Source of the DNA: Planctomycetota bacterium
Lineage (GTDB): Bacteria > Planctomycetota > Planctomycetia > Pirellulales > Pirellulaceae
DNA: 58,165 bases
Direction of reading: 5' to 3'
NCBI GenBank assembly: GCA_026692905.1
Contig: JAPLNL010000116.1
Span: forward strand, 1-58,165
The notes beneath the pieces were generated by a model. That model ran no database searches and had not been told where the DNA came from. It worked only from the letters and a program-made list of their open reading frames with translations. A program made the position numbers and the translations under genes. Every line of letters begins with the position of its first letter. The stretch's first letter is position 1. Positions 42,713 to 51,601 of the stretch are shown here, one piece after another.

Positions 42713-44164
42713 CTACGCGAAGACATCAGCTACCGCTTGGCCTTTTCCGTCCTCTGTCACGTAGAACGGACGATTTTCTACCAAGTACTGCGTCTTAGGA
42801 CTGATTCCCATCGCGGTCATAATGGTTGCGTGCATATCCATGACGCTGACTGGATTCTTGATGGCCAGTAACGGGCGTTCCTCTGCCGTTTCTCCGTACA
42901 AGAACCCTTTCTTTGTACCGCCACCGAACATGAGAACGCTTGTGCCTCCGGTGAAATGCCGGTGCAGTCCGTAGTGCTTCATCTCCGAAACCGTATCAAC
43001 TTTAAACGTCGCTTGGTCGCTTGCAGTCGAGCCTGGTCGTCCCTCAACGATCGCGTCTCGGCTAAACTCGCTCGCCACGACGATCAACGTTCTATCTAAC
43101 AGGCCTCGTTCCTCCAAATCTCGAACCAAAGTTGCGATCGGGCTATCCATCTCCTTGTGCAATCCCGCGAGTGTCTCATGACCATTCGCATGCGTGTCCC
43201 AATACAAAAAGGGGACATACTCCGTCGTGACTTCAACAAATCGTGCCCCGGCCTCGATCAGCCGGCGAGCCAAAAGGCAACCGCGACCAAAACGTCCCGT
43301 GTCGTACTTCGCCAATACTTCCTTAGGCTCTAGTGAAATGTCAAAGGCTTCCCGTTCCTTCGAACTCAGCAATCGATATGCATTGTCGAAACTACGGAGC
43401 ATCGACGCTTGCTGGAAGTCGCTCATCAATTCCCGATTCGGGTTTTTGTCCAGTAACCTCCGAAACATCTTGTCACGGTTCGCGAAGCGTTCCGCGTCCA
43501 TTCCTTTGGGGGGCCGAACAGACTGAGCTGCGTCCTCAGGAAACGGCAAATTCATCGGACCAAATTCGCTACCGAAAAATCCAGCAGTCGTAAACGCTTT
43601 AAGCTCCTCAACTTCACCCACTCCCTCCAACCGCTGGCCGATGTTGATAAATGCTGGAATAACCGAATTGCGTGGACCAAGTACTTTAGCAATCCAAGCT
43701 CCGATATGAGGACAAGCGACTGTTTGCGGCGGAACGTAGCCGGTGTGCCAATGATACTGATGCCGTGAATGCAAAATACTTCCCAAGTCGGGCTGCACAG
43801 CGCTTCGAATCAACGTGGCACGATCCATCACAGAAGCGATGTTCTCGAGCCCCTCACAGATCTTGATGTTATCGACGGCGGTATTGATCGCAGGGAATGT
43901 GCTCAGCATGGAGCTGATTTCAAGTCCATTTTTGTATGGCGAGTAGCGTTTTGGATCAAAGGTGTCTGGGGCAGCCATGCCACCTGCCATCCAAAGCAAA
44001 ATGCACGCATCGGCTTTGGCAGGCGGATTTCCCCCCGAATCATCCTTGGCCTGAACAAACTGCGGCTGGCCCGTCATCAGCGCAGCCGATCCCGCCGCCG
44101 CAAGCTTCTTCAAAAAGTCGCGCCGTATCTCGAACTTGTTCTCGATATTGTTTTCATTTTCCAT
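42713..44164 (-). CDS. DUF1501 protein, Tat-exported sulfatase-like fold
   Basis: The 483-residue protein has a Tat leader (FEIRRDFLKKLAAAGSAALM) then DACILLWMAGGMAAPDTFDP, FVEVTTEYVPFLYWDTHANG and LDRTLIVVASEFSRDAIVEG. This is DUF1501, an alkaline-phosphatase/sulfatase-like fold without a proven substrate. HSRHQYHWHTGYVPPQTVAC and MKHYGLHRHFTGGTSVLMFG carry conserved His residues. It starts 7 bases after the DUF1549 gene, its partner in nearly all planctomycetes; the ribosome-binding site GAGG lies at the end of that gene. Residue count and motif order are normal. Confidence 0.9.
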   Translation of the reverse strand: MENENNIENKFEIRRDFLKKLAAAGSAALMTGQPQFVQAKDDSGGNPPAKADACILLWMAGGMAAPDTFDPKRYSPYKNGLEISSMLSTFPAINTAVDNIKICEGLENIASVMDRATLIRSAVQPDLGSILHSRHQYHWHTGYVPPQTVACPHIGAWIAKVLGPRNSVIPAFINIGQRLEGVGEVEELKAFTTAGFFGSEFGPMNLPFPEDAAQSVRPPKGMDAERFANRDKMFRRLLDKNPNRELMSDFQQASMLRSFDNAYRLLSSKEREAFDISLEPKEVLAKYDTGRFGRGCLLARRLIEAGARFVEVTTEYVPFLYWDTHANGHETLAGLHKEMDSPIATLVRDLEERGLLDRTLIVVASEFSRDAIVEGRPGSTASDQATFKVDTVSEMKHYGLHRHFTGGTSVLMFGGGTKKGFLYGETAEERPLLAIKNPVSVMDMHATIMTAMGISPKTQYLVENRPFYVTEDGKGQAVADVFA

Positions 44165-44171
44165 GACTAAT

Positions 44172-46637
44172 CTACCTCACCATTTGAAATTCTGGTTGCA
44201 TGATAACAACCCATAGCAAATCTTCGATACCGCGAGCGGAAAGGCCGTCGCCCAACAACTCGCGTGCAACTAATTGCTCTTCTTTTGTCGGCAAACGACA
44301 GAACGCTTGGCGATACAGCCATTGCGTAAATCCTTCTTGGTTCGGCCAGGATCGCTTCACCAAATTCTCTGCACCGACGGTTAACGTGTTTGCGAGTAGA
44401 GTGCCGTTCTCCAATTCCATGGCCTCCAACGTCGTGAGATCGTTCGGACGCATACTGACAATTTGATCGCGATTAGGACGCCCAAGAGCACGCATCATCG
44501 GATCGCTTTTGAGCAATGAGGCACGCACCATTTTCGAACTGATATTCGCAGAACGGTTTAGTTCAGCATGGATTTTGGGAGTAACGCCAGCCCAGACTCC
44601 CTGAGCTGCAACGAGCACCGCGGGCTGCCAATCATCTGGAGCCTTTTTGAACTTGCCGTTATCGTTGGGCAATTTTTCCGTCCATTCCCAGGTTGCATTC
44701 GTTGCCAAAGTCAACAGTGGCATATCACCGTCCGATGGGCTCTGCTTACCCAGAATTTTCGCCTCTAGAATCAAGCCCGCAGGATTAGGCGCGCTGCCGA
44801 GATTCTCCGCCACGACGACCAATTCATTGTTGCCTTCAACGAGTCCTTCCAAACGAACGGGAACTGGGCTCTCCCAGTTTTCGCTGCTCGCAATTTTCTT
44901 TCCATTGAGAAAAAGCTTGAAGCCGTTGTCGCAAGTCACCACGGCGCCCGCTTGGCCGAAGCCTTTTGGCACCTCGAACCGTTTACGAAACGTACGCTTC
45001 TCACCAGCAGCGTGCGGAGTCGTTTGACCATCGCTCGACCAAATCCACTTTGCTGTCAACTCAGTCGCATTCGAATTTTGCGGATTCGCTTTGCCCCGTA
45101 CAAATGTTGCGTCCATTTTTGTAGGTGCAGCTTCCGTTAATTGCCATACGGCATCGACAAACTGTTCTGCGGTCAACCGCTTGGCCCGCGGACCTTCATA
45201 GCGGTAAACCCGCGTTTCGGCATCCGGGGTAAGTACCTCCGATTGACTTTGGTAAGCGGCTGAGTTTGCGATAAATCGAAGAGTGTGCTTGAGATCGTAG
45301 CCGTGCTCCACAAAATCGCTTGCTAGCATGTCGAGCAGGTCAGAGCTCCATGGCTCGGTTTGCATCGAATCGGTCGGATGGACAATGCCATGTCCCATCA
45401 TGCGATGCCAAAGTCGATTGACGATCGTTCGTGCGAAGCGGCCATTTTCGGGATGGGTCATCAGACCCGCAAGCTGCCGCAGTCGATCTTCCTGTTTTGC
45501 AGATGCGTCGATGTTGCCAAGTTCCGGAAACAGCCATTTCGCTGCCGCTTTTCGACCAATGGGTTTATCGCATCGGTGGATTTCCAATTCACTGGAAGCA
45601 TAGATGGCAGCCAGTCCGTACGCTTCGTCGAGCTTCCAGCGGTCTACAAAACTATCGTGGCACGAAGCGCATTTCATGTTGATACCGAGCAACGCTTGTG
45701 AAATGCTTTGGGCAAATTGGATCTCATTGGTCTGGCCTGCGCTCACCTCTCCACGCCACTTGATCCCTTCGATGAAACCGCGGCTATCATCGGTCGGCGG
45801 CGCGATGAGCTCGCGCACAAATTGATCGTAAGGCTTGTTGGTGATAAGCGAGCTGTATAACCATCCACTGATCTGCTTACGTCCTCCGGTGATGAAGCCA
45901 GTACCACCGTAATCGTTGCGAAGCAAATCGTTCCAAAACGTCAACCAATGCTCCGCGTAGGCTTCATCGTCCGCCAACAATTGGTCGATAAACGAAGCGC
46001 GTCGGTTGGGGGCTTCGTCCAAGAGGAATCTGTCCAAGCGGCTCGATTCGGGCAACATACCGACTAGATCGAGCGCTGCGCGCCTAGCAAACGTTTCGTC
46101 GGAAATATTGGCTGGTCTAACGCCAGAGGACGACAACAAATACTGGTCGACAATCCTATCGACAGGATGCGTCCTACCGTTGATTGCTGGTGGAAGGTCC
46201 GGGCGACGCGGTTTGAGTGGTGGCTCGTAGGCAGGTGCCTTGAACATGAAGCCCTGTTCCCAGTTCAAACCGCCATCAATCCATCGCTTCAAAAGTTCGA
46301 TTTCTTTTCTCTCCAAGCGTGCTCCCTCTGGAGGCATTCGTTCTCCCTCGACATTCGAAATCAGGAGCTCAATCAAACGGCTCGACTCCGATTTTCCAGG
46401 TTCGAGAACGGAACCATTTTCGCTTCCCTTGAGCAACTCGGTTCTTGAGTTGATCGAGAAACTCCCTTTGCGGTTGTCTCCCGAATGGCATTCGGCGCAA
46501 TGCTTTCTAAGAATCGGAACAATTTCGTGCGAGAAATCGATCGAGGCTTGAGCGTGAAGTTGAGTTTGCCCCATGCAGAGCAAGAGAAAACTGGCTACGA
46601 TGAGTCTTCGTACGATGCGTTTTAGGCGGGTCATCAT
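44172..46637 (-). CDS. DUF1549/DUF1553 planctomycete cytochrome-c-like protein
   Basis: I start at ATG 46637 (MMTRLKRIVRRLIVASFLLL), which gives a signal peptide and 821 residues; the 51 codons upstream look untranslated. HSEIVPILRKHCAECHSGDN-type sequence (KHCAECHS) is a heme c site in the PSD1-type domain, followed by GERMPPEGARLERKEIELLK. DUF1549 (VDRIVDQYLL, ALDLVGMLPES, WLTFWNDLLRNDYGG) comes next, then DUF1553 (HPENGRFARTIVNRLWHRMM, DLLDMLASDFVEHGYDLKH). A galactose-binding-like insert (KLFLNGKKIASSENW) splits DUF1553. These proteins probably act with DUF1501 in handling sulfated or complex carbohydrates outside the cytoplasm. Confidence 0.9.
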   Translation of the reverse strand: MMTRLKRIVRRLIVASFLLLCMGQTQLHAQASIDFSHEIVPILRKHCAECHSGDNRKGSFSINSRTELLKGSENGSVLEPGKSESSRLIELLISNVEGERMPPEGARLERKEIELLKRWIDGGLNWEQGFMFKAPAYEPPLKPRRPDLPPAINGRTHPVDRIVDQYLLSSSGVRPANISDETFARRAALDLVGMLPESSRLDRFLLDEAPNRRASFIDQLLADDEAYAEHWLTFWNDLLRNDYGGTGFITGGRKQISGWLYSSLITNKPYDQFVRELIAPPTDDSRGFIEGIKWRGEVSAGQTNEIQFAQSISQALLGINMKCASCHDSFVDRWKLDEAYGLAAIYASSELEIHRCDKPIGRKAAAKWLFPELGNIDASAKQEDRLRQLAGLMTHPENGRFARTIVNRLWHRMMGHGIVHPTDSMQTEPWSSDLLDMLASDFVEHGYDLKHTLRFIANSAAYQSQSEVLTPDAETRVYRYEGPRAKRLTAEQFVDAVWQLTEAAPTKMDATFVRGKANPQNSNATELTAKWIWSSDGQTTPHAAGEKRTFRKRFEVPKGFGQAGAVVTCDNGFKLFLNGKKIASSENWESPVPVRLEGLVEGNNELVVVAENLGSAPNPAGLILEAKILGKQSPSDGDMPLLTLATNATWEWTEKLPNDNGKFKKAPDDWQPAVLVAAQGVWAGVTPKIHAELNRSANISSKMVRASLLKSDPMMRALGRPNRDQIVSMRPNDLTTLEAMELENGTLLANTLTVGAENLVKRSWPNQEGFTQWLYRQAFCRLPTKEEQLVARELLGDGLSARGIEDLLWVVIMQPEFQMVR

Positions 46638-46985
46638 TGGATGCAACGTAAGGCGGGAGGGAATTCGGAACACCCTTAGTATAACCTCGAAATCGTATCG
46701 GACGTAACTCCGTACCAACTTATGGAATGAAGTTTGGCCAAGCTGCTTACGAAGTTGCAATGGTGGACGGTATCGATTGACAATGGCCAAGCTGGAGAAG
46801 GGAATCTTGTGTTACTCGATTTCCTCGTATAGCGCTGTGTCATTTCGATGCGCGAGCACGCTGCCATTCCAACATCACTTTTCGCTTTTTTGGATCGTAG
46901 ACGGCAATCTCCATTCGGTGATTCAACCAGATCACGAAGACGAGGCAGAGCCCTGGAAGGTTGTTACGGTTCGATGATGAGAGTA

Positions 46986-47007
46986 AAGCGATTGTCCTCA
47001 ATCGCTT
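46986..47007. terminator. Hairpin with TCCT loop
   Basis: AAGCGATTG and CAATCGCTT form a perfect 9-bp stem around TCCT. It belongs to the same family as 47095-47112 and 51529-51550 but in the opposite orientation. It lies about 115 bases past the end of hemB. Confidence 0.55.
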
Positions 47008-47094
47008 AGTGGGTACTTTGCGTTCATTTTGATGAAAAGGGGAGGACGCAAATCGATCGTCAACTACGTAGGAAAAGAATGTTTTAGCGAAGCG

Positions 47095-47112
47095 ACAATT
47101 GAGGACAATTGT
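47095..47112. terminator. Hairpin with AGGA loop next to hemB 3' end
   Basis: ACAATTG and CAATTGT form a 7-bp stem around AGGA, 10 bases beyond the hemB stop. It may slow or end transcription of hemB. The tail has no T-run on the reverse strand. Confidence 0.5.
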
Positions 47113-47121
47113 GCGACACGG

Positions 47122-48132
47122 TTAGCTTCCGAGCCACTCGGCGGCTTGCAATGCATAATAACTCAACACGCTCGTAGCACCTGCTCGTCGAAATGCGAGA
47201 AGGCTTTCGAGGACACATTCCCTTTCTTGGATCGCTCCGCTTTGGCTTGCAAACTTGAGCATCGCGTACTCGCCTGAGACTTGGTAAGCCGCGATTGGAA
47301 CTTGGTACGCATCATGCAATCTTCGAATGATGTCCAGGTAAGGCATGCCGGGCTTGACCATCACGATGTCGGCCCCTTCGTTCAAATCCATTGCCACTTC
47401 ACGCAGAGCCTCGTCGGTGTTGGCCGGGTTCATTTGGTATGTCTTCTTGTCCCCTTTGCCGAGATTCGTAGCCGAGCCCACTGCTTCGCGAAAAGGACCA
47501 TAAAATGCCGAAGCGTATTTTGCTGCGTAGGACATGATGATCACGTCTTGGTAGCCTGCTAGATCAAGTGCTTTTCGGATTTCCCCTATTCGACCATCCA
47601 TCATGTCCGATGGAGCGATCACTGTTGCCCCAGCTGCCGCTTGATTGACCGCTTGTTTGCAGAGAATTTTGGTCGTTTCGTCGTTGGCGATGACGCCGTC
47701 GATCAAAAGCCCATCATGACCGTGCGTGGTGTAGGGATCAAGTGCCACATCGCAGACGATACCGATCTTTGTCCCGAGCTTTTCGGTGATGGCTCGCGTT
47801 GCGCGGCAAATCAAGTTTTCCGGTTCCATCGCATGCTTGCCATCGTCCGATTTTTTTTCCGGCGGGGTGACCGGGAATATGGCGACAGAAGAAACTCCGA
47901 GCGAAGCTGCTCGCTCAGCTGCCTTCACCGCCAAATCCACGCTCAATCGCTCGACGCCAGGCATGCTACCGATCGCTTGTCGTTGGTTGACGCCATCGAT
48001 CACGAAGACTGGCCAGATAAGGTTTGCAGGTGAAAAATGGGTTTCCTGCAGCATTTCACGAAGCCAAGGCCAACGTCGATTCCGCCGCATTCTAGTTGCG
48101 GGGAATGTACCAAAGCACGGGATTTCTGTCAT
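47122..48132 (-). CDS. hemB: Delta-aminolevulinic acid dehydratase (porphobilinogen synthase)
   Basis: ATG at 48132 gives 336 residues, the usual HemB length; 17 codons upstream (MKAVYLD...) are not family-like. HemB condenses two 5-aminolevulinates to porphobilinogen for heme and corrinoid synthesis. The two active lysines are in MSYAAKYAS and VMVKPGMPY. The metal-site segment reads VALDPYTTHGHDG, with Asp/Ala in place of the three Cys of zinc enzymes, so this is the magnesium-type (Cys-free) class. It is divergent from the DUF1080 gene (83 bases between starts). Confidence 0.95.
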   Translation of the reverse strand: MTEIPCFGTFPATRMRRNRRWPWLREMLQETHFSPANLIWPVFVIDGVNQRQAIGSMPGVERLSVDLAVKAAERAASLGVSSVAIFPVTPPEKKSDDGKHAMEPENLICRATRAITEKLGTKIGIVCDVALDPYTTHGHDGLLIDGVIANDETTKILCKQAVNQAAAGATVIAPSDMMDGRIGEIRKALDLAGYQDVIIMSYAAKYASAFYGPFREAVGSATNLGKGDKKTYQMNPANTDEALREVAMDLNEGADIVMVKPGMPYLDIIRRLHDAYQVPIAAYQVSGEYAMLKFASQSGAIQERECVLESLLAFRRAGATSVLSYYALQAAEWLGS

Positions 48133-48215
48133 TAGTCGTCGCTGGGTAGAAAAAAGTGTCAGGTCGAGATAAACTGCTTTCATTAAAGAGACTCTATCCT
48201 CCCACCTATTGCAAG

Positions 48216-48938
48216 ATGAGGTCCACCATGGTCCGTTCTCCCCGCCTGTCCACCGCTCTAGCCTGTTTCCTTTCCTGCTCCTTTGCTGGCGTTTACGCTC
48301 AAGAGCCCAAAGCAGCGGATAAAGTTGTTCGAAACGAAAGCGCTACCCCACCCGCTGCACCGAGCGGCGACGGTTGGACTTCACTGTTCAATGGCAAAGA
48401 CTTATCCGGTTGGAAACAACGCAATGGTTGGGCTGTCTATCGCGTTGAGGGGGACACCATTCTCGGCACGACTTCTAAGGAAAGCCCAAACTCCTTTTTG
48501 TGCACCGAAAAGGACTATTCGGATTTTGAACTGCGTTTCGAAGTGCAAGTCGACCCGGCGTTGAACTCCGGTTGTCAAATCCGTTCCAAGAGCTTGCCCG
48601 AAAAAGACAACGGCCGCGTCCATGGGCCGCAGGTAGAAATCATGCGTGGACCGGGTGAGTCCGGTTATGTTTACGGTGAAGCAACGGGAAGAAATTGGAT
48701 CTCTCCAAGTCAACCCACTCACGAAAACCACAAGAATGGTCAGTGGAATCAGTACTGCATTCGAGCTCAGGGGAACCGTATCCAAACTTGGATTAACGGA
48801 AAGCTAATCGAAGACATGACTGATCCGCAAGCGTTTCTGTCCGGTTTTATTGGTCTCCAAGTGCATGGTATCGCAAAGGACCAAGGGCCATTTGAAGTCA
48901 AATGGCGAAAAATCGAAATTCGCGAACTCTCCAAATAG
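48216..48938 (+). CDS. DUF1080 (3-keto-disaccharide hydrolase-like) secreted protein
   Basis: ATG at 48216 starts MRSTMVRSPRLSTALACFLS, a signal peptide ending near VYAQ. The mature part, about 210 residues, has GWTSLFNGKDLSGWKQRNGW, SDFELRFEVQVDPALNSGCQ, IRSKSLPEKD and HGPQVEIM, the DUF1080 concanavalin-like fold. Members hydrolyse 3-ketodisaccharides or bind glycans; planctomycetes carry dozens of copies. SGFIGLQVHG near the C-terminus is typical. The cytochrome gene follows 17 bases later, so the two probably share a transcript. Confidence 0.9.
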   Translation: MRSTMVRSPRLSTALACFLSCSFAGVYAQEPKAADKVVRNESATPPAAPSGDGWTSLFNGKDLSGWKQRNGWAVYRVEGDTILGTTSKESPNSFLCTEKDYSDFELRFEVQVDPALNSGCQIRSKSLPEKDNGRVHGPQVEIMRGPGESGYVYGEATGRNWISPSQPTHENHKNGQWNQYCIRAQGNRIQTWINGKLIEDMTDPQAFLSGFIGLQVHGIAKDQGPFEVKWRKIEIRELSK

Positions 48939-48955
48939 TTAAGCCTTGAATCGTC

Positions 48956-50239
48956 ATGAAGAACCGTCCCATCCAACCTCTGCTCGCCGCCATTGCATCA
49001 GGAGTATTGCTTGCATCAGCAGGCTGCAAGCCTACGGCTGTCGAGTCTGCTCCACACGAGCCAAACTACCTGTACGCACGCGCGATTGAGATCAAAGAAG
49101 ATGTTGTTTTAGAGCAGCCGCTCAACGATTCACAAGAGCTATTGAAGGAATGGTTCGGAACTCTCGATGAGCCGAAACTGCCGCCTCTCTTTGCAGAAGA
49201 CGACTACAAAGAGTTGTTATCCACGGCGAATTTGGAGATTGCTGCAGGGCCCCCAGCAGCGACGGTCGAGCCAGGTGAAAAAGGGTTGTATCGACAGCTT
49301 TGCGCATCATGCCACGGTGAATCCGGCCAAGGTCGCGGACCGGTAGCCGCATCGCAAAACCCATATCCCCGTGAGTTTCGACATGGCATATTCAAATACA
49401 AGAGCACTGCTCGAAAGAATAAACCTGTCAAAGCAGATATTGCCCGCGCACTCCGCAAGGGCCTTTCTGGTTCACAGATGCCTCTGTTTAACAAGCTACC
49501 GGACGCAAAGATCAACGCCCTCGTAGACTATGTCGTCTTCCTGTCGATCCGAGGTGAGTTCGAGCGAAAGATATTGTTCAATGCTGCGACCGAACTCGAT
49601 TTGGACAAAGATCGTGTTTTCAACGTATCCTTGAAAGGCAGCAACGAATCGGAGCCGAAAAAGCAGTTTGACGGTCAGATTGAATCCGCCGCTGAGATTC
49701 TAACGGCCATCGCAGACGCTTGGGTGGAGTCCAACGACGGAGTCGAAGAATTCGAATTGCCAAGCTTCCCAATCGTCGGCTCAGAAACAACGGACAACAA
49801 GGCAGCGTTGGAAGAGTCGATCGCAAAGGGCCGAAAGCTTTTCTTGAGCGAAGAAGCCGCTTGTGCGAAATGCCATGGCGAATCCGCTCGAGGTGATGGC
49901 AAGCAGCTTCCTGACTATGACGACTGGACCAAAGATTGGACTTCTAAAATCGACATCAGCCCGACGAAGCTTGACAGCTTGATGCCGCTGATGGCACTTG
50001 GAGGGATGAAGCCTCAACCGCTGAAACCACGCAACATTGTGGAAGGGAAATTCCGGGGTGGACGGGAGCCTATGGACATCTATCGTCGTATTCGATACGG
50101 AATCGTCGGCTCGCCAATGCCGGCAGCCGCCATCATCAAATCAAGCGACGACAAAGGGATCAACGAAGTGGATATCTGGCACCTCGTCAACTACGTCCTG
50201 TCCATCGCAGAACCAGAATCCACCATCGCAGCCAATTGA
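48956..50239 (+). CDS. Diheme cytochrome c lipoprotein
   Basis: The 427-residue protein begins MKNRPIQPLLAAIASGVLLA followed by SAGC, a lipobox, so it is probably anchored to a membrane by lipid. Two heme c sites are visible: LCASCHGESGQGRGP near residue 117 and CAKCHGESARGDGK near 302. Each sits in a cytochrome c fold ending with Met ligand candidates (GSQMPLFNKL; GSPMPAAAI). Mono- or diheme proteins of this kind pass electrons to terminal oxidases or take them from exported dehydrogenases. It lies between the DUF1080 and FG-GAP genes on one strand. Confidence 0.85.
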   Translation: MKNRPIQPLLAAIASGVLLASAGCKPTAVESAPHEPNYLYARAIEIKEDVVLEQPLNDSQELLKEWFGTLDEPKLPPLFAEDDYKELLSTANLEIAAGPPAATVEPGEKGLYRQLCASCHGESGQGRGPVAASQNPYPREFRHGIFKYKSTARKNKPVKADIARALRKGLSGSQMPLFNKLPDAKINALVDYVVFLSIRGEFERKILFNAATELDLDKDRVFNVSLKGSNESEPKKQFDGQIESAAEILTAIADAWVESNDGVEEFELPSFPIVGSETTDNKAALEESIAKGRKLFLSEEAACAKCHGESARGDGKQLPDYDDWTKDWTSKIDISPTKLDSLMPLMALGGMKPQPLKPRNIVEGKFRGGREPMDIYRRIRYGIVGSPMPAAAIIKSSDDKGINEVDIWHLVNYVLSIAEPESTIAAN

Positions 50240-50341
50240 AGTGTGTACTGATTGGAGTACTTCTGAGGGTGAAATTTGGAAGCATGGATTCCTGTTCGCC
50301 TTACAAACGGATGGTCGTGCAAAGTCGGACGACAAAACACT

Positions 50342-51469
50342 GTGTTGACCTTACTAGGAATAGCCAAACTCATTCTAGCAGTTCTTGCCCTATACCTATG
50401 CGATGACCCTTTTGGAACTTGCCAGTTTCACCAAGTCATCGAACTCGAGGTTACCGCGGAGACGTCGGCCAACGCGAGCCTGGGGGACTTAGATGGCGAT
50501 GGCGACCTGGACATCGTATTGGCTAAGGGGAGACATTGGCCAGTGCATGATCGCGTCTTAATGAACGATGGCCATGCAAACTTCACCGATGCAAAAAACC
50601 TTGGCGATGCTCCTGACCGGACCTACTCTGCCGTGCTCGCGGACTTGGACAACGATGGAGACTTGGATATCGCTATCAGCAACGATAGCCCGGACAAGAA
50701 GTTAATCTATTTGAACGATGGAAAAGCGAATTTTCATGTCGCAGGCACTTGGGGCGAAGCAAAGTGGAACACTCGAAACGCGGCTGTTGCCGATTTGAAT
50801 GGGGATGGTTACCCTGACTTGATCGCAGCTAACCGCAATAGTCCAAGTTATATTTGCTTAAACGATGGTCACGGCAACTTCAACGAATCCGGCACTGTGA
50901 AGATTCCATCCGAGTCAGCAACTACGATCGTCCCTGCAGATTTTGACGGCGATGGATTCATCGATCTCGCCGTTCCCCATCGCGATGGTGGCCAGAGCCG
51001 AATCTTCTTTAACGACGGGAAAGGTACATTTGCAAAATCGAAACCATTTGGGCCTGCGAAAACTTCATCGCGTGCGGCGGCGGCTGGCGATCTGAATGGC
51101 GATGGAATGGTTGATTTGGTCGTGGGTGATGAAAAGCGTGGTTCGTTCCTTTACATGAACCAGGGGCTTGGTGAATTTGCTGCGGAGTTAGCGTTAAAAG
51201 ACATGTCACGCGGCGTTGGTGCTATCGCCATCGGCGATATGAATCGGGACGGCAAACAGGATATTGTCGTCGGTTACGCTGCTTCGGCTGGTTCTGTATT
51301 TTTTAATCGAGGGAAAGGTACCAACTTTGAACAAGTTCGCTTTGGCGACGGCAAAGGAACGGTCTATGGCATCGCCCTCGGCGATTTGAACCTCGATGGC
51401 TTTCTCGATATTGTTGTCGGGCTTAGCGAAGCCTCAAACAAAGCGTTCCTGAGTGGACCGCTAAGGTAG
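50342..51469 (+). CDS. FG-GAP/VCBS repeat seven-bladed propeller protein
   Basis: GTG at 50342 (or TTG at 50345) fits a short hydrophobic leader LTLLGIAKLILAVLALYLC; the TTG at 50276 adds residues without signal-peptide features. Seven calcium-binding loops follow at regular spacing: DLDGDGDLDIV, DLDNDGDLDIA, DLNGDGYPDLI, DFDGDGFIDLA, DLNGDGMVDLV, DMNRDGKQDIV and DLNLDGFLDIV. That is an integrin-alpha-like beta propeller. It should be exported and stabilised by calcium; ligand unknown. It is 102 bases downstream of the cytochrome stop. Confidence 0.85.
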   Translation: MLTLLGIAKLILAVLALYLCDDPFGTCQFHQVIELEVTAETSANASLGDLDGDGDLDIVLAKGRHWPVHDRVLMNDGHANFTDAKNLGDAPDRTYSAVLADLDNDGDLDIAISNDSPDKKLIYLNDGKANFHVAGTWGEAKWNTRNAAVADLNGDGYPDLIAANRNSPSYICLNDGHGNFNESGTVKIPSESATTIVPADFDGDGFIDLAVPHRDGGQSRIFFNDGKGTFAKSKPFGPAKTSSRAAAAGDLNGDGMVDLVVGDEKRGSFLYMNQGLGEFAAELALKDMSRGVGAIAIGDMNRDGKQDIVVGYAASAGSVFFNRGKGTNFEQVRFGDGKGTVYGIALGDLNLDGFLDIVVGLSEASNKAFLSGPLR

Positions 51470-51528
51470 ACCCGCCGGAGTAACTCGGCACCATATCTCG
51501 GGAATAGCATTTTGGTTTGGCTGTGCCG

Positions 51529-51550
51529 AAACGATTGAGGACAATCGTTT
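51529..51550. terminator. Hairpin with AGGA loop between converging genes
   Basis: AAACGATTG and CAATCGTTT form a perfect 9-bp stem around AGGA, followed by TAC. The arms and loop match the hairpins near hemB. It lies between the FG-GAP gene and the converging FAS1 gene and could serve both. Confidence 0.6.
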
Positions 51551-51601
51551 TACACTGAGTAACCTTCCTGGTTGCCTATTCAATTCGCAGCGAGAGGGAG
51601 C

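Larger units (their letters stand above)
46638..47121. other. Intergenic region with two AGGA-loop hairpins
   Basis: A weak + frame at 46777-46977 (ending DHEDEAEPWKVVTVR) is too uncertain to call. Two hairpins with 4-base loops, at 46986-47007 and 47095-47112, lie downstream of hemB. Confidence 0.5.

Noticed and set aside
46777-46977. 66-codon + ORF divergent from the DUF1549 gene
   Set aside because: Starts at a TTG without a ribosome-binding site and has no family features.
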